DNA of 64,000 nucleotides from Pararhizobium sp. (GTDB lineage Bacteria > Pseudomonadota > Alphaproteobacteria > Rhizobiales > Rhizobiaceae): the NCBI GenBank assembly GCA_017794825.1, contig CP051237.1, forward strand, positions 5,040,501 to 5,104,500, in the 5' to 3' direction. Positions 51,977-59,895 of this stretch are shown piece by piece. Position 1 is the first letter of the stretch. Every line of letters begins with the position of its first letter. Both the position numbers and the translations under genes were made by a program. Under the pieces are notes generated by a model that searched no databases, was not told the origin of the DNA, and was given only the letters and a program-made list of their open reading frames with translations.

Positions 51977-53766
51977 TTTACGCGAACCATGTCCGGCGTC
52001 GCTTTGGCGACGTTGTAGAAAAACATCTGCATGTCCCAGGCCGCGGTCGGGCAGCGTTCCGCGCACAGTCCGCAGTGCAGGCACAGGTCTTCATCCTTGA
52101 CCATGACCTTTCCTGTCTCCAGCGCGCCGGAGACGTAAAGGTCCTGCTCCCGGTTTTCAGCCGGAACCAGTAGCCGCTGGCGCAACTCGTCCTCCGGTCC
52201 GTTTCGCACGAAGCTGATACAGCTTGTCGGGCAGATATCCGTGCAGGCGTCGCACTCGATGCAGTCGCCCGCCGAAAAGACCGTCTGCGCATCGCAGTTG
52301 AGGCAGCGCTCGGCTTCCACGAAGGCCGTATCTTCAGAAAAACCGAGCTCGACCTCGACCGACCGGTCCTTGAGCGCTTTCTTGAGGTCGACCAGAGGCA
52401 CGATTTTGCGTTTGTCGTTGATGGGAATGGAGTCGTAGCTCCATTCGTGGATGCCCATTTTCTGGCTGACCAGATTGACATGCGGGGGAGGCCGTTTCGT
52501 AAGGCTATTTCCCTGACAATAGAGGTCGATGGACACCGCCGCCTTGTGGCCATGGGCCACTGCGGTGATGATGTTCGCAGGTCCGAAAGCGGCGTCTCCG
52601 CCGAAAAAGACCTCCTTGCGGGTGGACTGGAATGTTTCGTCGTCGTTGATGATCGGCGTGCCCCAGCTGGTGAAGCGGATGCCGGTGTCCTTCTCGATCC
52701 AGGGAAATGCGTTTTCCTGGCCGATGGCGATCAGGACGTCGTCACACGGGAAGAACACCGGCTCTTCACCGGTGGACGCCAGTTCGCGACGACCATCATT
52801 GTGATAGACGGCCTTGACCTTGTCGAAGGTCATGCCGGTCAGCTTTCCGTTTTCGACGACGAATTCCAGCGGCACGTGGTTCTCGATGATCGGGATGCCC
52901 TCGTGCATGGCGTCCTCTTTCTCCCACGGGCTGGCTTTCATGTCGGCGAACGGGCTGCGCACGATCACCTTGACGTCCTCGCCGCCGAGACGTCGGGACG
53001 TGCGGCAGCAATCCATGGCCGTGTTGCCGCCGCCAAGCACGATGACACGCTTGCCGATTTTCCTGGTGTGCTCGAACGCGACGCTCGAGAGCCAGTTGAT
53101 GCCGATATGGATGTTGGCGTCCGCTTCCTTGCGGTTCGGCAGTTTGGGCAGGTCCCGTCCGCGTGGGGCGCCGCTGCCGACGAAAATGGCGTCGTACCCC
53201 TTGCCGAGCAATTCCGCCATGCTGTCGATATAGGTGTCGAATTTCGTGACGACGCCCATGTCGAGAACGTACCCGATTTCCTCGTCGAGCACGGTTTCCG
53301 GCAGCCTGAAGGACGGAATCTGCGAGCGCATGAAGCCGCCGCCCTTGGCCTGCTGGTCATACAGATGCAATTCATAGCCCAGCGGCGCCAGATCGCGCGC
53401 GACCGTCAGCGAAGCCGGCCCCGCTCCGATGAGGGCGATCTTCTTTCCGTTGGCGGGTCCAGCCTTCGGCAGACTGCCGGCGACGTCGTCCTTGAAGTCT
53501 GCGGCCACGCGTTTCAGACGGCAGATCGCCACGGGTTCTTCCTCGACCCGTCCGCGGCGGCAGGCGGGTTCGCAAGGCCTGTCGCACGTCCGGCCGAGCA
53601 CGCCGGGAAAAACATTGCTCTCCCAATTGATGAGATAGGCGTCGGTATAGCGCTTCTGGGCAATCAATCGGATATAAGCGGGGACTGGCGTATGCGCCGG
53701 ACACGCATACTGGCAGTCGACGACCTTGTGGAAATATTCCGGGTCGCTTGTATCAGTCGGTTTCAG
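51973..53766 (-). CDS. GltD-like FAD/NAD(P) oxidoreductase with two C-terminal ferredoxin motifs; CTG start
   Basis: About 597 residues. The N-terminal cysteines VDCQYACPAHTPV and GRTCDRPCEPACRRG match the GltD/DPD-type iron-sulfur domain. IALIGAGPASLTVARDL binds FAD, VIVLGGGNTAMDC binds NAD(P), and two [4Fe-4S] motifs (CIECDACTDICPTSC; CLHCGLCAERCPTAAW) close the protein. It probably passes electrons between NAD(P)H and the ferredoxin pool of KorAB. The first ATG/GTG/TTG in frame is TTG 53667, which would cut off the first cysteine pair. CTG 53766 has AGGGAGAGG five bases upstream, and a TAG lies just before, so CTG is the likely start. Confidence 0.85.
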   Translation of the reverse strand: MKPTDTSDPEYFHKVVDCQYACPAHTPVPAYIRLIAQKRYTDAYLINWESNVFPGVLGRTCDRPCEPACRRGRVEEEPVAICRLKRVAADFKDDVAGSLPKAGPANGKKIALIGAGPASLTVARDLAPLGYELHLYDQQAKGGGFMRSQIPSFRLPETVLDEEIGYVLDMGVVTKFDTYIDSMAELLGKGYDAIFVGSGAPRGRDLPKLPNRKEADANIHIGINWLSSVAFEHTRKIGKRVIVLGGGNTAMDCCRTSRRLGGEDVKVIVRSPFADMKASPWEKEDAMHEGIPIIENHVPLEFVVENGKLTGMTFDKVKAVYHNDGRRELASTGEEPVFFPCDDVLIAIGQENAFPWIEKDTGIRFTSWGTPIINDDETFQSTRKEVFFGGDAAFGPANIITAVAHGHKAAVSIDLYCQGNSLTKRPPPHVNLVSQKMGIHEWSYDSIPINDKRKIVPLVDLKKALKDRSVEVELGFSEDTAFVEAERCLNCDAQTVFSAGDCIECDACTDICPTSCISFVRNGPEDELRQRLLVPAENREQDLYVSGALETGKVMVKDEDLCLHCGLCAERCPTAAWDMQMFFYNVAKATPDMVRVK

Positions 53767-54067
53767 GTTTGCCTCTCCCTACGCAAACACAAAACGGAGC
53801 GCTGCATACCTGTGCAGCGTCTACACTGCACGTCTGTGATACCCCTCCGACGATCCCTCCCGGATCGTTGTGCATAACGACCATTTTAACCTGAAATCCA
53901 CTTGCATTCCACCCGTCATTTACTGTGCCGATGCGCGTAGTAACTTGATTGTGTTTAGCAAAGGCCTGATCGCGGCCAGATTGCGTGTATTGCAGATCAG
54001 AGATACGCGCCTCATCCGGGTGCTGAAAAACAACTTGGTTATTTGCGCACGAAATGCGTGTTTGCGC
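53767..54067. other. upstream region of the KorAB operon; no gene found
   Basis: The left part is the leader and presumably the promoter of the leftward KorAB operon. It includes small inverted repeats GCTGCA/TGCAGC (53800-53817) and CGATCC/GGATCG (53849-53866). No ORF here shows homology, and no clear sigma-70 promoter was found on the - strand. Confidence 0.4.
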
Positions 54068-54314
54068 TTGCAACCCAGGCTTATTTAAAATAATTCTAAA
54101 TTAGAAATTCGTTATCTCAGTTTGTTGAGATTCCCGGACAGGGAGGAAAAAGACCTGTCAGACAGTTGATCATGCAAAAGCGATGTCTTTTTTGAAGATC
54201 AATGACAGGCGCAGTCATTTGAATGCGGAGCGATCGACGCCTGGTTTCGCTTGGGAGTCGGTGCCGCATACCAGAAACCGGCTTGCAAAACGCGCCCTTG
54301 CAAGCCGGTTTTTC
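54068..54314 (+). ncRNA. candidate leader RNA or small RNA upstream of the RNA helicase gene
   Basis: TTGCAA (54068-54073) followed 15-17 bases later by an AT-rich AATAATTC could start a transcript near 54102 that ends at a strong terminator (54275-54313). The roughly 210-nt RNA contains a GGGAGGAAAA stretch not followed by a start codon and several short repeats. It lies 190 bases before the helicase ORF, so it may be a regulated leader (attenuator) or an independent small RNA. Direct evidence is only the promoter-like boxes and the terminator. Confidence 0.45.
54275..54313 (+). terminator. intrinsic terminator or attenuator before the helicase gene
   Basis: Perfect 14-bp stem AAACCGGCTTGCAA (54275-54288) / TTGCAAGCCGGTTT (54298-54311) with a 9-nt loop, followed by further Ts. 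It lies upstream, not downstream, of the only rightward gene here. Confidence 0.85.
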
Positions 54315-54503
54315 ATTTTCGGCAGGTCGCTTGATTGCAATGTACGCGTAAACCTCCTTTGACAGTATGGGCGTCGAACTCTACAGGTCGGCTTAAATCC
54401 CCTGAACATCTTCGCCTTGACGAACGACGGCGTGATCCCGGCAAACAAGCGCTGCCCGAAGCGCGCGCAAGATGATATTCAGCGAACCGCAGAGATGGTG
54501 ACC

Positions 54504-56306
54504 ATGACGCTCAATACCGACTCAAACAGTACTTCCCCGACCACCGCCATACATCCGGCCCTCGCTTTCGCCCTGGCTGCGAAAGGCTACATCCAGCTGA
54601 CTCCGGTTCAATTGGCGATGTCGAATGCCGAGCATACCGAAGCCGATATGCTGGTCTCGGCGCAGACCGGCTCCGGAAAAACGGTCGCCTTCGGCATTGC
54701 AATTGCGCCGACGCTGCTTGGAAGCGGTGAACGGTTTGAAGCGGCTGCCGCGCCATTGGGCCTGATCATCGCTCCGACCCGCGAACTTGCCATTCAGGTC
54801 CAGCGGGAACTCGATTGGCTCTACGCGGCGGCGCAGATCAGGATTGCGACCTGCGTCGGCGGGATGGACATGCGCAATGAACGCCGTGCGCTCGAACGTG
54901 GCGCCCATCTCGTTGTCGGCACGCCCGGACGCCTGCGCGATCACATCACGCGGGGAGCGCTGGACCTGAGCGCCGTTCGCGCGGTGGTGCTCGATGAAGC
55001 CGACGAGATGCTGGATCTTGGTTTTCGCGACGACCTGGAATTCATCCTCGGCGCGGCGCCGCGAGACCGCCGGACGCTGCTGTTTTCGGCGACCGTGGGG
55101 CGCGGCATCGCCGAACTGGCCAAGACCGTGCAGACAAATGCGGTGCGCATCGCGACAACCGCCTCTGCCGAACAGCATGCTGACATCGATTACCAGCTGA
55201 TGCTGGTGCGGCGCGACGAGCGGGAACACGCGATCATCAACACGCTGCTGGATTCCGACAGCACCAGCGCTTTGGTGTTCTGCCACACGCGTGAAGCGGT
55301 TCGCCATCTCACGGCGCGCCTCGCCAATCGCGGCTTCTCGGTGGTTTCACTTTCTGGCGAAATGGCGCAATCGGAGCGGTCAAATGCGCTGCAGTCCATG
55401 CGCGATGGACGATCGCATGTCTGCGTGGCGACGGACGTCGCGGCGCGCGGCATCGACCTTCCGAACCTCGACCTTGTGGTCCACGCTGACGTGCCGAGCA
55501 ACCCGGAGACCCTGCTGCATCGTTCCGGCCGGACTGGCCGCGCGGGTCGAAAGGGCGTCTGCGTGCTCATCGTGCCGGAACACAGGCGTGGCGCGGCGCA
55601 GCGCGTGCTCGCATTGGCGAAGCTGACAGCGACCGTGCGCGCCGCGCCCGGCATTGCAGAGATCGAGGCGCGCTACCGCCGTCGGATACTCGATGCCGCC
55701 GCCTCGGCCGCAGAGCCTGACGAACTGGAGGCGGATTTCGTGTCCGAGTTGCTGGATCAGGCGGGACCGCGCCGCATTGCAGCGGCGTTCCTTCGCCAGC
55801 AACTGGCCGCCCACCCCGTTCCCGAGGAACTCTTGCCGCTCCCCGTCGAGGCCCTGAAGAACAGGAGTTCCAGGCGTGATCGTCGGTCCGCGGAGGCACA
55901 CGCGCCGGTTCGCGAGCCGCGCGGCCCGGATATGCAGGGCGGCGTGTGGTTCACCATCTCGATAGGGCGCAAGCAGCGCGCCGATCCGAAATTCTTGCTG
56001 CCGATGATCTGCAACGCCGGTGGCGTGACAAGACGCGATGTCGGCGCGATCAGGATCGACGATGCCGAAACACGTTTCGAGATTTCCGCCGACAAGGCCG
56101 CCGGCTATATGGAACAGCTCAAGCGGCCTGGCGGGCTTGAGAAAGGCATCGTCATCGCGCCGGCCGGTGAAGTGCGCGGGAAGCCGAAACATGCAAAACG
56201 GAAATTCAAGGATGGTAAAAAGCCGATCCACAAACACAAGGACCCGGCGGCCGATCGCAGCCAAACGCGGAAACATATAGGCCGCAAACCGAAACGCCCA
56301 GCCTGA
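54504..56306 (+). CDS. DEAD-box RNA helicase with DbpA-type RNA-binding domain
   Basis: A 600-residue ATP-dependent RNA helicase for ribosome assembly or RNA decay. Ordered motifs: Q motif GYIQLTPVQ, motif I AQTGSGKT (about 54-61), PTRELA, motif II DEAD, SAT, and motif VI HRSGRTGRAGR. A helix-rich linker follows. A DbpA-like C-terminal domain (VWFTISIGRKQRADPKFLL, then RDVGAIRIDD) would direct it to structured RNA. The tail is Lys/Arg-rich. Start ATG 54504 or 54495 is equally possible; the ORF opens at 54417 without ribosome site. The upstream terminator suggests regulated expression, such as by cold. Confidence 0.9.
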   Translation: MTLNTDSNSTSPTTAIHPALAFALAAKGYIQLTPVQLAMSNAEHTEADMLVSAQTGSGKTVAFGIAIAPTLLGSGERFEAAAAPLGLIIAPTRELAIQVQRELDWLYAAAQIRIATCVGGMDMRNERRALERGAHLVVGTPGRLRDHITRGALDLSAVRAVVLDEADEMLDLGFRDDLEFILGAAPRDRRTLLFSATVGRGIAELAKTVQTNAVRIATTASAEQHADIDYQLMLVRRDEREHAIINTLLDSDSTSALVFCHTREAVRHLTARLANRGFSVVSLSGEMAQSERSNALQSMRDGRSHVCVATDVAARGIDLPNLDLVVHADVPSNPETLLHRSGRTGRAGRKGVCVLIVPEHRRGAAQRVLALAKLTATVRAAPGIAEIEARYRRRILDAAASAAEPDELEADFVSELLDQAGPRRIAAAFLRQQLAAHPVPEELLPLPVEALKNRSSRRDRRSAEAHAPVREPRGPDMQGGVWFTISIGRKQRADPKFLLPMICNAGGVTRRDVGAIRIDDAETRFEISADKAAGYMEQLKRPGGLEKGIVIAPAGEVRGKPKHAKRKFKDGKKPIHKHKDPAADRSQTRKHIGRKPKRPA

Positions 56307-56327
56307 TTGGCGCAACACGCGCCGATA

Positions 56328-56816
56328 TTATCGCGACATGCGTCCGCAAGTTCTTGACGCGGATCGCAACAGCAGCCGCGAGTATGCCTTGTGAAAAGGC
56401 AGGAGAGTCTTGCTCAAACGACTTTGCTTCAATACTGCTGACCCGAAATAAAGACGGGTTCCCGGCGTGGCCCCTGGCAGCTTCGAAACCATCAGCCATG
56501 TGCGCGTGGCAATGTCTGACACGGACAACAGCAATTGATCCGGGTCTCTCTTCTCGACGCGCCACCACGCCAGAGAGTCGCAGCTGCCATTCGCGAGTGA
56601 TCGCACGTCGGCGTCATTCGATGGTTTCGAGCCCAAGCCGATCAATTTGCGTTCCAGTCTCATCAGCCAGGTGTTGAAGAAGTGCTCTGTGTAGGCGCTC
56701 AACTCGATTTTGCCTTTCACGTCCACTGTGTAGCAATCGGCGTAAGAGTCGGCGCGTTGGGCATATGATGCGAGCGATGCGTTCTCCGGCAAGGGGATCT
56801 TTCTGATCGAGGCCAC
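56328..56816 (-). CDS. conserved hypothetical protein (DUF2867-like?)
   Basis: About 162 residues, no signal peptide or membrane helix. Conserved-looking stretches are SYADCYTVDVKGKIELSAY, HFFNTWLMRLERKLIGL, LAWWRVEKRDPDQLLL and RLYFGSAVL. I do not recognise a catalytic motif; a DUF2867 or START-like fold is a guess. The start is set at GTG 56816, which has AGGAG six bases upstream. The alternative TTG 56834 has no such site. It converges with the helicase gene (stop at 56306) and is divergent from the FAD/NAD(P)-binding protein gene. Confidence 0.6.
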   Translation of the reverse strand: MASIRKIPLPENASLASYAQRADSYADCYTVDVKGKIELSAYTEHFFNTWLMRLERKLIGLGSKPSNDADVRSLANGSCDSLAWWRVEKRDPDQLLLSVSDIATRTWLMVSKLPGATPGTRLYFGSAVLKQSRLSKTLLPFHKAYSRLLLRSASRTCGRMSR

Positions 56817-56993
56817 GTTGTTCTCCTGAACCAAATCCGCGAGATCCTTCCCCGGCTTCCCATGTCATGCCGCCGCGAATATCTGGTCGCCCTCTTTTGT
56901 TAACACGGCCTGGATATTGCCGTCTCGACGAATTGCCGCCGGGTCGGCCTGCGTTTATTGCTGTCGTGAGAAAACAGCACGGGCAGGGCAGGA

Positions 56994-58622
56994 ATGGACA
57001 GGAATTCGGCTGAGCGCATTGCGATCGTTGGCCTCGGACCGCGGGGACTTGGAGCGCTCGAGGCACTTGCCGCGGCCTTGCCGCGCGAAGGTCCTCCCGT
57101 ATCCGTGATCGTCTTCGACGCCTGTCCCGCGCCCGGCGCAGGACCGAACTTCGATCCGCACGAAAGCGAAGTCTGTCGGCTCAACATTCCGATGCGCGAT
57201 ATCGAGATTGATCCGCCGGCATTCTCCCGCTGCAGACGTTTTGTCGAGTGGGTCGCCGAGGCGCCGGACCCTGATGATTTTCCGTCGCGCGTGAAAATGG
57301 GGCGCTACCTGGAGACGCGATATTCGGATGTATGGTCGAATGGCGTTCTAGCGATCAGTCATCAGATGCAGCGCGTCGAGTGGGCGCGGCGCGACGAAAA
57401 CGGCTGGCATCTTCTGTCAGGCCACGTGTGGCGTGGTCCCTATGCTGAAGTGCTGCTGGCGCTCGGTCAGCCGGAGACTGCGCCTGACGACCAGCTTGCC
57501 GCGTGGATGCGTCACGCGGACACATCTTCAGGAACGCTTTCAGAGGCCTATCCCGCAAAGCAATTGCAGATCCGTGCAGCCGATTGGGCCGGGAAAACCG
57601 TTGCGATACGCGGTTTCGCGCTGTCCGCCTTCGATATTCTGCGTGTTCTGACAACGGCGCAGGGAGGCGAATTCCATTGCGGGCGCTATCGGGCTTCAGG
57701 ACGCGAGCCTGCGCGCATCGCGCCGTTTTCATTCGACGGCAAGCCGCCGTTTCCAAAGCCGGAAACCGAGGCGCTGGATGCGCTGTTCTCGCCAACGACG
57801 CAGGAAACCGAAAGGTTTTCCGTCTTTATCGCGAAAGCTGCAATCGCCGATCCACAGCAGGCGCGAGATCTCGTCGACGCTTCCCTGATCCCTGTTGTCG
57901 GGCGGATCCTGCAGACCTTCGGCGTTGACGCCGGCTCGCAACAGATTTCCGACTGGCTCGGTCAGGAATGGGAAGATCCGGGATCGCAGGAAACGGGCGG
58001 TTCTCTGGCGACACTGCAACACGGGATCGCCATGGCCGAGGGCGCCAGCGCGCCCACAGTCGGGTTCGCCGTCGGTCAGGTCTGGCGAAAGTGGCAGAAT
58101 GAACTCCGGAGCGGCTTCAACCCCGCCGGGACGCCGCCTGAAACGGCGGAAATCCTCATCGGCTTCGATGAAGGTTTGAAGCGCTACTCCTATGGTCCGC
58201 CGATCGCGTCCAGCCGCGAACTTGTCGCTTTGATCGAGTCTGGCGTTGTCACCCTGGATTTCGCTGCCGATCCCGAGATTTCGTTGACCTCCGCCGGCTG
58301 GACGCTGAAGAAGGCGGACAATGCCGTGGAGGCGACGGTCATGATCGATTCCGTCCTGCCGAATCCCGATCTCGGCGCAATCCGCTCGTCATTGCTGTCC
58401 GGCCTTCAGGATGATGGCTGGCTCACGCAATTCGCCGACGGTTTTGGCGTGCGCACCGGCGCTGATGGAAGCCTGATCGACAAGAACGGTCAGAAGGCGC
58501 CGGGGCTCTGCCTGCTGGGGCGTCTTGCGCTCGGCAGCGTCGTAGCGGTCGATTCCCTGCATGATTGCTTCGGCGCCGCCTCTGGTCGCTGGGCCAAGGG
58601 CGTGATTGATCGCATGGGCTAG
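56994..58622 (+). CDS. FAD/NAD(P)-binding protein
   Basis: A 542-residue cytosolic protein starting with a dinucleotide-binding fold IAIVGLGPRGLGALEAL (GxGxxG, residues 9-25). A mid-protein segment AVRGF-like (VAIRGFALSAFDILRVL) and a late GLCLLGRLALGSVVAVDSL support the FAD_NAD-binding-9 (HI0933-like/lysine-hydroxylase-like) superfamily. The reaction is unknown. It stands alone; the divergent partner is the hypothetical gene at 56328-56816. Nothing indicates membrane localisation. Confidence 0.78.
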   Translation: MDRNSAERIAIVGLGPRGLGALEALAAALPREGPPVSVIVFDACPAPGAGPNFDPHESEVCRLNIPMRDIEIDPPAFSRCRRFVEWVAEAPDPDDFPSRVKMGRYLETRYSDVWSNGVLAISHQMQRVEWARRDENGWHLLSGHVWRGPYAEVLLALGQPETAPDDQLAAWMRHADTSSGTLSEAYPAKQLQIRAADWAGKTVAIRGFALSAFDILRVLTTAQGGEFHCGRYRASGREPARIAPFSFDGKPPFPKPETEALDALFSPTTQETERFSVFIAKAAIADPQQARDLVDASLIPVVGRILQTFGVDAGSQQISDWLGQEWEDPGSQETGGSLATLQHGIAMAEGASAPTVGFAVGQVWRKWQNELRSGFNPAGTPPETAEILIGFDEGLKRYSYGPPIASSRELVALIESGVVTLDFAADPEISLTSAGWTLKKADNAVEATVMIDSVLPNPDLGAIRSSLLSGLQDDGWLTQFADGFGVRTGADGSLIDKNGQKAPGLCLLGRLALGSVVAVDSLHDCFGAASGRWAKGVIDRMG

Positions 58623-58713
58623 GCGAGAGCTGCGAAGCCGCTACGGGCATTATCCACTATCCACCACACTCAACGACCCGGCGGCAGCCGCCGCGAAATG
58701 CAATGCCTCCCAT

Positions 58714-58752
58714 AATTTGTATGGACATAGTTCTAAAATTTGTACGGACATA
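58714..58752 (+). promoter_or_regulatory. two direct repeats, operator-like, upstream of TRAP operon
   Basis: AATTTGTATGGACATA (58714-58729) and AATTTGTACGGACATA (58737-58752) are 16-bp direct repeats, 15 of 16 bases identical, spaced 23 bases start to start, two helical turns. Each contains a TGT-N4-ACA dyad, the kind of half-site bound by GntR-family repressors. They lie 100-140 bases before the transport gene. The regulator is not in the window. Confidence 0.55.
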
Positions 58753-58851
58753 TTGCATAATCGGAAACTTCATATAACCTGCCATTACTGGTTTTGAGTA
58801 TGGGGAACAGCCGGTTATCGGCCTGCATAATACAGAACAGGGAGATCCTTG

Positions 58852-59820
58852 ATGATCATGTTGAACAGAAGAGCGGCAATCGGGCTCGTCGCCGGAATCG
58901 GCTTGAGCCTTCAGACTGGCGTTGCCTTGGCGGATACATTCGTTCGCGTTGGCGGAGGACTTGCCGGAACGTATCCGGTCTTCGCCGCAAAGCTTGCGGA
59001 GATGATCAATGAAAACATCGACGGCGTGACGGCCAACGTGGTGTCCGGGAATGTAGAAAAATCGCAGATCGGCATCCAGACGGGCGATCTGACGCTCAAC
59101 ATCGCGCCAACGTTCGACGCGAAGAAGATCGCCGACGGCAAGGGCTCGCTCGGTATTCCGACGCCGGATGTCCGCCATATCATCACTCTCTACGGAGCGG
59201 CTATCCAGCCTGTCGCCGCAAAGGATGGCGTGGACTCACTCGAAGCGCTCGCCGAGGGACCGAGCCGGGTCTGGATGGGCGAGAAGGCCGGTTTCTTTTA
59301 TCAGGTCTTCGAGCCCATGCTTCAGGCTGCGGGAATTTCCTCGGCGGATATCGAGGCCGCCGGCGGCGTAATCGAGGAGTACGGCTATCTCGACGAAGTG
59401 CAGGGTTTCCAGGACGGTCGGCTGGACGCCGGCATATTCGCGGGCCCGGCGCCTTACGGATTGCTCGTCCAGATCCAGGACAATCCGGGATTCAAGCTCA
59501 TTCCCATGACCGAGGAGCAACTCGACAAACTGGCCGAGATTCTTCCCGGAATGGGGCGCACAGTGCTTCCGGCCGGCACCTATGCCGGACAGGATGCGGA
59601 CGTGCTGCTTCCATATTACGTCAATCAGCTTGTGGTGAATGCGAATACCGACGACGAACTCGTCTACCAGATCACGAAGTTGATGTATGAGAAGTACGGC
59701 GACTTCCACGGTCTGTTTTCCGGGTCGGAGCAAATCGACGACAAAGACGTGTTTCAATACAACGAGATCCCCGTCCATCCGGCAGCCGAGAAATTTTATA
59801 AGGAAGTCGGCGCGATGTAA
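58852..59820 (+). CDS. TAXI family TRAP transporter solute-binding protein
   Basis: A 322-residue periplasmic binding protein. The signal peptide (MIMLNRRAAIGLVAGIGL, then ending VALADTF) is followed by the TAXI-type start FVRVGGGLAGTYPVFAAKLAEMIN and a mature fold. The ATG at 58852 has AGGGAG six bases before it; the TTG before it and the ATG two codons after it are less likely. It feeds the fused TRAP permease encoded next. The substrate cannot be inferred from sequence; TAXI proteins bind various organic acids and amino acids. Confidence 0.9.
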   Translation: MIMLNRRAAIGLVAGIGLSLQTGVALADTFVRVGGGLAGTYPVFAAKLAEMINENIDGVTANVVSGNVEKSQIGIQTGDLTLNIAPTFDAKKIADGKGSLGIPTPDVRHIITLYGAAIQPVAAKDGVDSLEALAEGPSRVWMGEKAGFFYQVFEPMLQAAGISSADIEAAGGVIEEYGYLDEVQGFQDGRLDAGIFAGPAPYGLLVQIQDNPGFKLIPMTEEQLDKLAEILPGMGRTVLPAGTYAGQDADVLLPYYVNQLVVNANTDDELVYQITKLMYEKYGDFHGLFSGSEQIDDKDVFQYNEIPVHPAAEKFYKEVGAM

Positions 59821-59829
59821 GCCGACGAC

Positions 59830-59856
59830 GCCCGCTCACAGTAAATGTGAGCGGGC
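59830..59856 (+). other. intercistronic hairpin in the TRAP operon
   Basis: Perfect 11-bp stem GCCCGCTCACA (59830-59840) / TGTGAGCGGGC (59846-59856), GTAAA loop, no T-run. In binding-protein operons such stems often protect the upstream message and lower expression of the permease. Inference from position. Confidence 0.7.
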
Positions 59857-59895
59857 GGCCATTCCTGTCATGGATATTTCTCAACGGCTCCTGTC

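Noticed and set aside
53870..54088. 72-codon + strand ORF in the gap before the helicase gene
   Set aside because: No ribosome site, no homology and unlikely composition.
54094..54106. TTCTAA-A-TTAGAA palindrome resembling an Irr (iron) box
   Set aside because: The half-sites are in reverse order and the spacing does not fit the ICE-type motif; it lies in AT-rich DNA where such palindromes arise by chance.
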